Source: Bacillus horti (lineage in GTDB: Bacteria > Bacillota > Bacilli > Caldalkalibacillales > JCM-10596). Taken from it: a stretch of DNA of 54,359 nucleotides. A model generated the notes under the pieces. The model saw only the letters and a list, made by a program, of their open reading frames with translations, was not told where the DNA came from and did not search any database. The position numbers and the translations under genes were made by a program. The stretch spans positions 1-54,359 of the forward strand of contig NZ_JAUSTY010000026.1 of NCBI RefSeq assembly GCF_030813115.1. Direction: 5' to 3'. Of the stretch, positions 1 to 7,333 are shown in pieces; positions within the stretch are counted from its first letter, which is position 1; the number at the start of each line of letters is the position of its first letter.

Positions 1-17
1 TGTCTTGCCCCACTCAT
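1..17 (-). CDS. Possible start of the gene after nrdA (cut by the window edge)
   Basis: Reading leftwards, an ATG at 17-15 opens a frame of five codons (MSGAR) that runs off the window. An AGGGTG stretch lies seven bases upstream as a possible ribosome binding site. The gene after a reductase large subunit is normally the small subunit (nrdB or nrdF), but five residues cannot show this, and the 366-bp gap to nrdA is long for an operon. Confidence 0.25.
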
Positions 18-85
18 TTGTGACACCCTCTCCGTCTTCTTTCTTTTATTATCTACGTGTCTTTTATGAGTGTCCACTTTTTATT

Positions 86-268
86 CTAACTGCATTTTGA
101 CCCTTAGAGCGACATTTTACCTGATTTAATCTCCTAACGGACTTTTTCGACCCTTAGAATGAAAAATACGTTGATTTTGATTCGATTTACACGCTAAGGG
201 TCCATTTTGTCCGTTAGAATCTTTAAAGGTCAAAAAAACACTTCTAAGGTGCATTTTTGTCCGTTAGA
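86..268. repeat. Four-copy 23-25 bp intergenic repeat array
   Basis: Four units lie at 86-108, 134-158, 194-218 and 244-268, spaced 48, 60 and 50 bp. Each starts with CTAA, has a CATTTT-like or CTTTTT centre and ends in TTAGA. The ends of a unit are imperfect inverted repeats (CTAAGGG against CCGTTAG), so each could form a short hairpin. The first two units carry CCCTTAGA at the right end and the last two carry CCGTTAGA. No gene is visible here. The array fills the gap between nrdA and whatever follows it on the minus strand. Confidence 0.6.
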
Positions 269-383
269 GGAAGCCATAGATCATGAAGAACATAGAAACA
301 AAAGAAAAGCTTACACTGGAGTCTCTTTAGGTTGTTTGAGGATGTACCATGCTCAAGCTTGTCTTATCCCCTTTGTTAAGGTA

Positions 384-2639
384 TTAACTATGGCAGCTTT
401 CACATTCCTCAATCACTGCACTGGACGTAGAACGAACGTAATATGTCGTTTTCAGCTCAGATTTCCAAGCTAATAGATGCAGATCTAATAAATCCTTCGC
501 TTTAATATTGTTTTGTACATATAAATTGAAGGAAACAGATTGATCAATATGGCGCTGACGCACTCCATTTTGACGAATGCTCCATTTTTGATCAATCACA
601 TACGCTGTTTTGTAGTACCAGTTCGTCTTCGCATTTAAATCAGGTGCTGTTACAGGAATCTTATAATCCTTCTTTTCCTCCGAATATTCTTTGCGGAAGA
701 TCGGATCAATACTAGCTGTAGAGCCTGCAATAATAGAGGTAGAAGAGTTTGGTGCAACAGCCATGAGATAACCATTACGTACACCATGCTCCTTCACATC
801 CTGCTGAAGAACCTGCCAGTCAGGAGAATGATAGCCTCTTTGCTCAAAATACGCTCCTGTTTCCCAATCAGATCCTTCAAATGCCGGATAAGGAGATTTC
901 TCCTTTGCTAACGTCATGCTTGCTTTTATCGTTAAATATGAGATTTTCTCATACACTTCATCACAATATTCAAGGGAGCGTTCACTTTCCCAAGTAATCC
1001 CTTGTAACGCTAGTAGATGGTGCCAGCCAAACGTACCTAGGCCAATTCCACGATACTTTTCATTCGTAATCTGAGCTTGGTGCACCGGAATATTATTTAA
1101 ATCAATAACGTTATCTAGCATACGCACCTGAATAGGGATCAGGCGCTCAAGCACATCATCACCAACAGCACTTGCTAAGGAAATGGAGGAAAGATTACAT
1201 ACCACAAAATCTCCTGGTTCCTTCACTGTAATAATCTTACCATCCTCGGTTTTCTCTTCAATGACAGTCGTTTGGCTCATGTTCTGCATAATTTCCGTAC
1301 ACAGGTTACTGCAATAAATCATTCCAGCGTGCTTATTTGGGTTAGCACGATTTGCCGCATCACGATAGAACATGTAAGGTGTTCCCGTCTCTAATTGAGA
1401 GATCATGACCGATTTAAAGATATCAATAGCGGGTACCGTTGTTTTAGAAAGAGTAGGGTGTGCTACACACTCCTGGTATTTCTCCCTAAACGAGCCACTG
1501 CCTTGTTTTTCATCGTAAAAATCCTCTAGAGAATAGCCCATCACCTTACGAATTTCGTGTGGGTCAAAGAGATACCAATCCTCTCTGTTTTCTACAGCTT
1601 CCATAAACACATCCGGTATAGAGACACCTGTAAATAAATCATGGGTACGGAAACGCTCATCCCCATTGTTAAGGCGCGCGTCTAGGAACGGGAAGATATC
1701 TTTATGCCACACATCTAAATAGACAGCAATAGCACCCTGTCTTTGACCTAATTGATCAACACTGACAGCCGTATTGTTGAGCTGCTTCATCCAAGGAATA
1801 ACACCAGAGGATATCCCTTTAAAGCCTTTGATATCACTACCTCTAGCTCTAATCTTTCCTAAGTAGACTCCGATTCCCCCGCCACCCTTGGACAGGTTAG
1901 CGATATCTGTATTGGAATCATAGATCCCTCTTAAACTATCATCTACTGTATCAATAAAGCAGCTAGAGAGCTGACCGTAGCTTTTACCGGCGTTAGCTAG
2001 GGTCGGTGTAGCCACTGTCATGTAAAGATTACTTAATGCCCAATACGCTTCTTTAACCAACTCAAGGCGCTTCTCTTTCTTTTCTTTTAACATAAGGGTC
2101 ATGGCAATAATCATGAAACGTTCCTGAGGTAACTCGTACACCTCTTTTTGATAACCCTTCGCTAGATAACGATCTGCCAGGGTCAACAAGCCAATGTATG
2201 TAAATTTATGATCGTGATCAGGGGTAATTTCCTGCTCTAGTATTCCTATTTCTTCCTTAGTATAGCTTGTTAGAATCTGATCGTTGTAAATACCTAGGTC
2301 TGTTAGCTCCTTAATTAACAGATACAAAGAGCCGTACTTTTTGTCAGCCTCAATGCCACGAGTCGTACTAGCAGAATGATAGAGCTTATCTAAATAAATG
2401 CTCGCTGCAAAGTATGTCCAATCAGGCTCGGAAGCTGTAATGCGTTCAAGTGCAGAAAGGACTAGTAAACTAGTGACCTTATCTAATGTAGGTTCCTCCA
2501 TATATTCGTAGGTAAGCTTAACCTTCTCTTTGTATTCATCCAATGGTAGTGAATACGGCTTGGCCTGTTCCTCCATATACTGTTCAAGACTAGTAAAATC
2601 TGTCGTAATATCTGTGTATCTTACTTTTGTTTGTAGCAT
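384..2639 (-). CDS. nrdA: Class I ribonucleoside-diphosphate reductase, large (alpha) subunit
   Basis: This is the catalytic subunit that reduces ribonucleoside diphosphates to deoxyribonucleotides in the cytoplasm. Visible family marks are the first redox cysteine in SSCF, the active-site cluster NLCTE that carries the thiyl-radical cysteine, the second redox cysteine in VVCNLSS, the YY radical-transfer pair near the C-terminus and the C-terminal CESC thiol pair that re-reduces the active site. I see no N-terminal ATP-cone. An ATG at 2684 is in frame, but the ATG at 2639 has AGGAGG seven to twelve bases upstream, so I start there (751 aa). Expression is under a cobalamin riboswitch and NrdR boxes upstream. 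The small subunit is not in the window. Whether this is class Ia or Ib cannot be decided without it. Confidence 0.93.
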   Translation of the reverse strand: MLQTKVRYTDITTDFTSLEQYMEEQAKPYSLPLDEYKEKVKLTYEYMEEPTLDKVTSLLVLSALERITASEPDWTYFAASIYLDKLYHSASTTRGIEADKKYGSLYLLIKELTDLGIYNDQILTSYTKEEIGILEQEITPDHDHKFTYIGLLTLADRYLAKGYQKEVYELPQERFMIIAMTLMLKEKKEKRLELVKEAYWALSNLYMTVATPTLANAGKSYGQLSSCFIDTVDDSLRGIYDSNTDIANLSKGGGGIGVYLGKIRARGSDIKGFKGISSGVIPWMKQLNNTAVSVDQLGQRQGAIAVYLDVWHKDIFPFLDARLNNGDERFRTHDLFTGVSIPDVFMEAVENREDWYLFDPHEIRKVMGYSLEDFYDEKQGSGSFREKYQECVAHPTLSKTTVPAIDIFKSVMISQLETGTPYMFYRDAANRANPNKHAGMIYCSNLCTEIMQNMSQTTVIEEKTEDGKIITVKEPGDFVVCNLSSISLASAVGDDVLERLIPIQVRMLDNVIDLNNIPVHQAQITNEKYRGIGLGTFGWHHLLALQGITWESERSLEYCDEVYEKISYLTIKASMTLAKEKSPYPAFEGSDWETGAYFEQRGYHSPDWQVLQQDVKEHGVRNGYLMAVAPNSSTSIIAGSTASIDPIFRKEYSEEKKDYKIPVTAPDLNAKTNWYYKTAYVIDQKWSIRQNGVRQRHIDQSVSFNLYVQNNIKAKDLLDLHLLAWKSELKTTYYVRSTSSAVIEECESCHS

Positions 2640-2750
2640 GATTTCTCCTCCTATGCACATTAGAAAAACTTGGCTTAGCGCCAAGTCATGGCGAAAGCCT
2701 TAGATTTTCTTATACTATCTACCTTTAAACTTATAAATTTTGATAGTAAA

Positions 2751-2780
2751 ATAAAAAGCTCATCTCAGAAGATGAGCACA
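2751..2780 (-). terminator. Rho-independent terminator in the nrdA leader (riboswitch expression platform)
   Basis: On the minus strand an 8-bp perfect stem (GCTCATCT/AGATGAGC, loop TCTG) is followed by a T-rich run. It lies between the cobalamin aptamer and the nrdA start, as expected for control by premature termination. An upstream segment near 2817-2825 (TTCATTCTA on the plus strand) is complementary to 2781-2789 (TAGAATGAA), next to the terminator stem, and could take part in the competing antiterminator. Confidence 0.85.
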
Positions 2781-2857
2781 TAGAATGAAGGCAGACCACA
2801 CGTCAATTAGTCCTTTTTCATTCTATCTTCTCAGCTCCCGAAGAAGACAGTCTGTAA

Positions 2858-3018
2858 CTATAAAGGCAGGTCTCCTGACTTATGCTTCTCCTTACTTTAA
2901 GCCCTTCCCGTGAGAGTCACAGTGGATGTGCTTATTTCATCAGCATGTACAGTTGCGGGTACAGTTTTGGCTTTGAACCAAATTCCCTTTTTAAGTCGAT
3001 GAATCGACACCTTTATAG
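2858..3018 (-). promoter_or_regulatory. Cobalamin (B12) riboswitch aptamer upstream of nrdA
   Basis: On the minus strand the 3' end carries the B12-box sequence AGTCAGGAGACCTGCC (2865-2880). Further 5' are GGGAA, a CCGCAACTG segment and a GGGAAGG segment, all in the order of the known aptamer. A perfect 9-bp closing stem, CTATAAAGG at 3010-3018 with CCTTTATAG at 2858-2866, defines both ends. By knowledge of the family, bound adenosylcobalamin shuts off the downstream gene. This makes sense for a B12-independent reductase when a B12-dependent class II enzyme exists elsewhere. Confidence 0.93.
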
Positions 3019-3025
3019 CAAAAAT

Positions 3026-3072
3026 ATACTAAATATTGAATTCTCAATTGAGAACAACACTAAATATTGATT
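3026..3072 (-). promoter_or_regulatory. Tandem NrdR boxes upstream of the nrdA riboswitch
   Basis: Two 16-bp sites, 3026-3041 and 3057-3072, share ACTAAATATTGA and match the NrdR consensus ACACWATATATWGTGT at about 12 and 13 of 16 positions. They are exactly 31 bp apart, three helical turns, which is the usual spacing of paired NrdR sites. A 14-bp perfect palindrome, TTCTCAATTGAGAA, fills the gap between them (3041-3054). The nrdA promoter should lie here, but I cannot assign -35 and -10 boxes with confidence. Confidence 0.75.
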
Positions 3073-3261
3073 TCGTAACTAGAATTATAAACTCAACATC
3101 TCTGTTTGGCAACATGATTTTTTTACCCCCAAAAGCTAAATCTTACTCCAATGCACATGAGACAAGGACTCACCAAGATAAAAAAATTTTCTTTTGAAAA
3201 AAAGAGTTTTTTATTTCATTCTTTAAATCCCTGTATTTGTTAATTGTGTAGAATGAAGGGT

Positions 3262-3290
3262 TGTTTATAATAAATTAAAATAGGATAATT
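3262..3290 (+). promoter_or_regulatory. Candidate sigma-A promoter for the 45-aa peptide gene
   Basis: TTGTTT at 3262-3267 and GATAAT at 3285-3290 are separated by 17 bp and lie about 65 bp upstream of the small gene at 3357. The -10 matches five of six consensus positions and the -35 three of six. Confidence 0.35.
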
Positions 3291-3356
3291 GAATGAAGAG
3301 GATCATACCTCTTATTAGCGTAAACGTAAGTGTTCTACTAGAGGGGAGAGAAAGAG

Positions 3357-3494
3357 ATGGGCTTACTTTTAATCTTAATCGGATTTTTAGGAGTGTTTAT
3401 ATTGAGTAATCAGTATACGATGGTTAAAAACCAACGTAGGGAGATTGAGCTTTTAGAGGAGATTGCTGATAAATTAAATAGAATAAGAGAATAG
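3357..3494 (+). CDS. Small single-span membrane peptide (45 aa), unknown function
   Basis: The ATG at 3357 follows an AGGGGAG ribosome binding site eight bases upstream. The peptide has a hydrophobic N-terminus of about 16 residues (LLLILIGFLGVFIL), one likely membrane span, and then a charged tail rich in Glu, Lys and Arg that may be helical. I do not recognise the family. It lies between the nrdA control region and a TetR gene, with a candidate promoter of its own. The good binding site and the membrane-plus-charged-tail layout suggest a real gene. Confidence 0.55.
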   Translation: MGLLLILIGFLGVFILSNQYTMVKNQRREIELLEEIADKLNRIRE

Positions 3495-3513
3495 GATATA
3501 ACAAGGTTATCGG

Positions 3514-3559
3514 TTGTCACTTCATAACTACTATGATATTAATAGAGTGATCGTTCTAT
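3514..3559 (+). promoter_or_regulatory. Promoter and operator of the TetR-family gene
   Basis: TTGTCA (3514-3519) and TATTAA (3537-3542) are 17 bp apart. An 18-bp imperfect palindrome, ATAGAGTGATCGTTCTAT, follows directly at 3542-3559. The right half, TGATCGTTCTAT, recurs upstream of the transporter gene at 4133-4144, so this is the likely shared binding site of the regulator, giving autoregulation. Confidence 0.6.
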
Positions 3560-3576
3560 ACAAAGGTGGAAATAGT

Positions 3577-4098
3577 ATGAGTAAAAAAAAGGAAGATTTA
3601 TTGCAACATTCGGAAAGGCTATTTTATGAATATGGCTTTCATGCGATAGGACTGAAAAGGGTTGTAAATGAAGCCAATGTAGCTCTTATGACACTGTATA
3701 ACCACTTTGCGTCCAAGGAAGAGTTGGTTTTAGCTGTATTAAAAAGGAGAGGGGAGAGATATTTCAAGTTATTACAGTCCTCTATCCAAAATTATTCCTC
3801 AGCAAGTGCGGCTGAATTAGCAGAGGGACATCTAGCATGGATTCGGCAGCATAGCTCGAAAGGATGTATGTTTTTACGCGCTAAAGAGGAATTTGCTTCG
3901 AGCGAAGAGTATGAGATTGTGGAATATGTAAATCAACATAAGCAAGCCTTAATATCTTATTTTGAAGAGCTTGGTTTTCAGCAGAAACAAGCGATTCAAC
4001 TCGCTTTATTATTCGAAGGAGCTACAGCTTTAGCGGAAGTCCTAGATGCTGAACAGGTTAGTGAGCAGCTCCGTCATTTAGTTAAAGGAATTTCGTAA
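3577..4098 (+). CDS. TetR/AcrR-family transcriptional regulator
   Basis: This is a likely repressor of itself and of the MFS gene that follows. Residues of about 10-55 form the typical TetR helix-turn-helix (GFHAIGLKRVV, then TLYNHFASKEELV). The C-terminal ligand domain is of the kind with a conserved GCMF segment. I start at the ATG at 3577 (173 aa) because AAAGGTGGA lies seven bases upstream; an in-frame TTG at 3514 overlaps the -35 box and has no binding site. The gene ends in its own terminator. The inducer is unknown; drug or other xenobiotic export is the usual context. Confidence 0.85.
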   Translation: MSKKKEDLLQHSERLFYEYGFHAIGLKRVVNEANVALMTLYNHFASKEELVLAVLKRRGERYFKLLQSSIQNYSSASAAELAEGHLAWIRQHSSKGCMFLRAKEEFASSEEYEIVEYVNQHKQALISYFEELGFQQKQAIQLALLFEGATALAEVLDAEQVSEQLRHLVKGIS

Positions 4099-4118
4099 GC
4101 ATTATGCTTACTTTTTTT
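4095..4118 (+). terminator. Rho-independent terminator of the TetR gene
   Basis: GTAAGCA/TGCTTAC forms a 7-bp stem with loop TTA, followed by seven Ts. The stem overlaps the stop codon of the TetR gene. Confidence 0.8.
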
Positions 4119-4126
4119 AAAACAAA

Positions 4127-4144
4127 ATATAATGATCGTTCTAT
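4127..4144 (+). promoter_or_regulatory. Operator and -10 region of the MFS transporter gene
   Basis: The 18-bp imperfect palindrome ATATAATGATCGTTCTAT shares its right 12 bases with the site upstream of the TetR gene. It contains a perfect TATAAT at 4128-4133, so a bound repressor would cover the -10 box. A convincing -35 is not visible; TGCTTA at 4105-4110 has the right spacing but is weak. Confidence 0.55.
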
Positions 4145-4227
4145 CTAAAGTTAATGATAATAGAAAAGGGATCAGACAATAGTTCTCATTCAAAAGTACA
4201 CGTACTAAAGAATTGGAGGAAAAACGG

Positions 4228-5364
4228 ATGTGGAAACTGGTATTCCTTGGTGTAGCCATGATTGCTGTAACATATGCATTGGCCCGGCTCAGCTTCGGAT
4301 TATTTTTACCTGATATAGCAGAATCACTTCGTTTAACAGCAGGTGAAGCAGGAATGATTGGATCAACAGCATATATTGCATACACGTTTGCTTTGCTAAC
4401 ATCTTCTTTCCTCATCCAACGATGGGGGACGAAAAAGGTCGTACAATGCTCTGGTTTAAGTGCCCTTCTAGGATTAATAGGAATAGCTCTTGCTCAAGAT
4501 GTCTATACAATGGTTTTGTGTAGCTTTATAGGGGGAGTAGGGAGTGGTTGGGCATCCCCTGCTCTTAGTCAGGTAGCTTCCATCTCTTTAAAGGATAACG
4601 AAAAGGATAAAGCTAATACGTGGATAAATAGTGGAACGAGCTTTGGTCTCATTCTGACGGGGCCGATTGCGCTAGCTTTATCGGAATACTGGCGTCTAGC
4701 CTACCTATTTTTTGCTGTAATCGCACTTTTCGTTCTCATTTGGAGCTCTAAAAGTATTCCAAGCTATAAGCTAAAGCTTCATGAAGGGGAAGCTAAACAA
4801 CCAATAGTAGGCTCACTTGTGAAAGCAAAAAATTTACTGCTGGCTTCTTTACTGGCAGGAGGTGTTTCTTCCGTATATTGGACATTTTCAAGAAGCTATA
4901 TAAATGTAATGTACGAGATGAGTGCCAATGATAGTGTCATCTTTTGGATTATAATGGGGATCGCTGGAATAGGTGGTGCTATGGCTGGTCGCGTCATTCA
5001 TAAAATTGGGCTGGCTTATGCGTATCGTCTTATTCTTGGGATCATGCTGTTTTCTATTAGCTCAATTACAATACCTACAATGGTAACTGTTTATGTATCT
5101 GGTCTGTTGTTTGGAGTTTCATTTATTTTTTTGACAGGCTTGTTTATTGTATGGGGCACACGCTTATTTCCTTCCTCGCCTGCAATGGGAGTGAGTTTGG
5201 CTTTCTTAGCCCTTGGAGCTGGTCAATCGGTTGGGTCTTTTGCCGCGGGGTTACTTATAGAAGCGACCTCTTATCTATTTTGTTTTTTGTTTGTGCCGTT
5301 AATCGGTCTGGTTGGTCTACTTATTCCTGTAAACAAAAAAGTTTGTCAGGCTTATACCATGTAG
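4228..5364 (+). CDS. Major facilitator superfamily transporter
   Basis: This is a 378-aa integral membrane protein with about 12 hydrophobic spans, of the size and pattern of MFS exporters. The loop after span 2 has a basic GTKKVVQ segment in the place of MFS motif A. The start is the ATG at 4228, with GGAGG eight bases upstream; an in-frame TTG at 4213 lies inside that binding site. It sits next to a TetR gene with a shared operator, which suggests an inducible efflux pump. The substrate cannot be told from sequence. Confidence 0.85.
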   Translation: MWKLVFLGVAMIAVTYALARLSFGLFLPDIAESLRLTAGEAGMIGSTAYIAYTFALLTSSFLIQRWGTKKVVQCSGLSALLGLIGIALAQDVYTMVLCSFIGGVGSGWASPALSQVASISLKDNEKDKANTWINSGTSFGLILTGPIALALSEYWRLAYLFFAVIALFVLIWSSKSIPSYKLKLHEGEAKQPIVGSLVKAKNLLLASLLAGGVSSVYWTFSRSYINVMYEMSANDSVIFWIIMGIAGIGGAMAGRVIHKIGLAYAYRLILGIMLFSISSITIPTMVTVYVSGLLFGVSFIFLTGLFIVWGTRLFPSSPAMGVSLAFLALGAGQSVGSFAAGLLIEATSYLFCFLFVPLIGLVGLLIPVNKKVCQAYTM

Positions 5365-5407
5365 ACGAGCCCTGCTGCATACGTATTAATGTAGGAGGGG
5401 ATGTTCG

Positions 5408-6121
5408 ATGTCGAAGGGGTTTAGACCAGCAACCCAGCGTTCCTTTTTAAAGAAGAGGCATATATTCCTTATCGTACTAGTGATTATACTAATCATTTCC
5501 ATTCAAGGCTTTCTTTTTGTTGAACGAAATTTAGAGCCCGCTTTAAAAAACATAGCGGCAACACATGTTAAGCAAATTGCTACCCTAACGATAAGTGATG
5601 CAATAAGCCATAAGCTTAGTCAGGATATCGGATCTAATGAAGTCGTTATCTTTGAAAAGGATGAGGATGGTAAAATCATACTGATTACATTTGATCAAGC
5701 CAAACAGGCAGAAATCGTTTCAACGGTTATTGATCGAGCGAACGAGGAGCTTAGAGAGCTTTCAAACAGTCCAATTCGAATTCCACTAGGGCAAGCGTTA
5801 AACAGTAATATTTTGGCCCAGCTTGGTCCACTTGTGCCCATTACACTTGTACCCATGGGAGCAGCTAAAGCAGATATTTCTATTGAGATGGAGGAGGCAG
5901 GGATTAACGTCGTTTCCATTACCGTCTATTTAAAAATTCAAGCAGATGTCCGCATCGTCATTCCGTTTTCCTCTGACGAAGCAGTGGTTTCAACCTCCTT
6001 ACCAATTGACTTCATTGTGCTGCCAGGCGAAGTGCCTAATGTTTATGTAAAAAATTCGGATGGATCAGTCACCCCTGTACCTTTAGCCATCCCAACTGAT
6101 GATTTAGTGGATACACCCTAA
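5408..6121 (+). CDS. yunB: Sporulation protein YunB
   Basis: The 237-aa protein has one N-terminal membrane span (about residues 18-37) and a soluble domain beginning with ERNLEPALKNIA, which recurs in YunB proteins; the B. subtilis protein is of similar length. In B. subtilis it is made in the mother cell under sigma-E, and its biochemical role is unresolved. The ATG at 5408 has AGGAGGGGA upstream. The gene stands alone between the transporter and an ABC operon. Confidence 0.85.
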   Translation: MSKGFRPATQRSFLKKRHIFLIVLVIILIISIQGFLFVERNLEPALKNIAATHVKQIATLTISDAISHKLSQDIGSNEVVIFEKDEDGKIILITFDQAKQAEIVSTVIDRANEELRELSNSPIRIPLGQALNSNILAQLGPLVPITLVPMGAAKADISIEMEEAGINVVSITVYLKIQADVRIVIPFSSDEAVVSTSLPIDFIVLPGEVPNVYVKNSDGSVTPVPLAIPTDDLVDTP

Positions 6122-6192
6122 ATTTGAATGTGTATGTGCTATGCTCCTCTGGTCATGAGCTTGCAAGGTGCTACAGTTATACATTTTAAATT

Positions 6193-6280
6193 TCGACATC
6201 ATCGTTAAACAAAATAAAATATGTATAGAGTATTGGAATGCTTAGTAGCTGTAGGTGGAGATTCAAAATCTCTGCCTTTT
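6193..6280 (+). promoter_or_regulatory. Promoter and leader hairpin (possible attenuator) of the ABC exporter operon
   Basis: TCGACA (6193-6198) and TAAAAT (6215-6220), 16 bp apart, form a plausible sigma-A promoter. About 30 bp downstream, 6253-6277 folds into an 11-bp stem (AGGTGGAGATT with AATCTCTGCCT, two wobble pairs) closed by a 3-base loop and followed by TTTT. This is a terminator-like hairpin roughly 125 bases before the GTG start. It could be an attenuator, or it could be a weak terminator of yunB. Confidence 0.45.
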
Positions 6281-6403
6281 CCCCATGCTCTAGCTACGTC
6301 TGCTTTACAGCATTGTGGGAATTATGATAAAAGAGAGGGAGGATTAGCGAATCCAATTATACCAAATAACAAAAAGTTTCAAATACAGAAGAGAGGTCTT
6401 GCT

Positions 6404-7333
6404 GTGGATCAGAATACGGTATTGTCTGTCACTCAGTTGGATAAAAGGATAGGTAAGCATACGATTCTAAAGGATATATCTTTTGAGCTGCAACAGGGTG
6501 AGATTGTTGGTTTGTTAGGTCCAAATGGATCTGGTAAAACCACGCTGATGAAGTGTGTGGTAGGGTTACTGAAGGCTACCAAAGGTCACATTGAGGTTAA
6601 CGGATATGATTTACATAAAAAATTCGAGCAGGCCATGGCTCATATTGGTGCGATTATCGAGAACCCAGAGTTTTATGAATATATGACAGGATATGATAAT
6701 CTCCTACATTATAAGAGAATGAATGAAGACGTTTCTGAAGAACGGCTAGATGAAGTGATAGATTTATTAGAAATGGAGGATTACATAGAAGATAAGGTGT
6801 CTACGTATTCCTTGGGAATGAAGCAGCGTTTGGGTCTAGGACAAGCCATCCTGCATCGTCCTTCTATTCTCCTTTTAGATGAGCCAACCAATGGCCTAGA
6901 TCCTTCGGGAATTAAAGATCTGAGGAATCATTTGAAGCATTTAGCTAGACATGATGGGGTATCCGTTGTTATCTCCAGCCATGTGTTAGCCGAAATTGAG
7001 CTTATTTGTGATCGTGTCATTGTTATTCATGATGGGGCATTAGTTGAAAGTGGGCGATTAGATGATTTTAGAACAGATACAGCTGAGGGCGATGTTGTGA
7101 CCTTCAGACTGTCGAGCCTGGACCGCGCAGAACAGATTGTAAAGAATCAATCTGAATGGGGAACTCTATTAGAATTGACTAGTGATGGGCTTTCTGTTCG
7201 GGCAAATTACCAAGGAGTAGCCGAACTAAACCGACGATTTGTCCAAGAGGATATTCACGTTTATGCGATTGAGTGGACCAAGGTATCCCTTGAGGATGCA
7301 TTTTTCAAAAAGCTGAGAGGTAAACAGCCATGA
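6404..7333 (+). CDS. ABC transporter ATP-binding protein (BcrA/CcmA type)
   Basis: This is the cytoplasmic ATPase of an ABC-2 type exporter. The order is Walker A GPNGSGKTT, signature SLGMKQR, Walker B LLLDEPTNGLD and a switch histidine in ISSH. The C-terminal extension of about 80 residues is usual for this group. The frame is open upstream to 6221, but that stretch does not look like protein and contains a hairpin. The GTG at 6404 has GAGAGGT about six bases upstream and gives 309 aa. The permease follows with a 4-base overlap. Confidence 0.88.
   Translation: MDQNTVLSVTQLDKRIGKHTILKDISFELQQGEIVGLLGPNGSGKTTLMKCVVGLLKATKGHIEVNGYDLHKKFEQAMAHIGAIIENPEFYEYMTGYDNLLHYKRMNEDVSEERLDEVIDLLEMEDYIEDKVSTYSLGMKQRLGLGQAILHRPSILLLDEPTNGLDPSGIKDLRNHLKHLARHDGVSVVISSHVLAEIELICDRVIVIHDGALVESGRLDDFRTDTAEGDVVTFRLSSLDRAEQIVKNQSEWGTLLELTSDGLSVRANYQGVAELNRRFVQEDIHVYAIEWTKVSLEDAFFKKLRGKQP

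Noticed and set aside
86-268. CRISPR array
   Set aside because: Units are diverged, only four, unevenly spaced and change their ends between copies. No cas genes are present.
207-473. Plus-strand 88-codon open frame
   Set aside because: It runs through the short repeat array and antisense into the end of nrdA, and has no ribosome binding site.
4074-4415. Minus-strand frame between TetR and MFS genes
   Set aside because: It is antisense to both gene ends and the operator region, with no binding site or recognisable protein.
5151-5450. Plus-strand frame overlapping the MFS end and yunB start
   Set aside because: It is out of frame with two well-supported genes and has no family resemblance.
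6250-6285. tRNA fragment (GGAGATTCAAAATCTC looks like a T-arm)
   Set aside because: No matching 5' acceptor strand or anticodon arm lies upstream at a suitable distance. Treated as a hairpin only.
6221-6403. N-terminal extension of the ABC ATPase
   Set aside because: The segment has no domain, contains a terminator-like hairpin, and a GTG with a good binding site exists at 6404.
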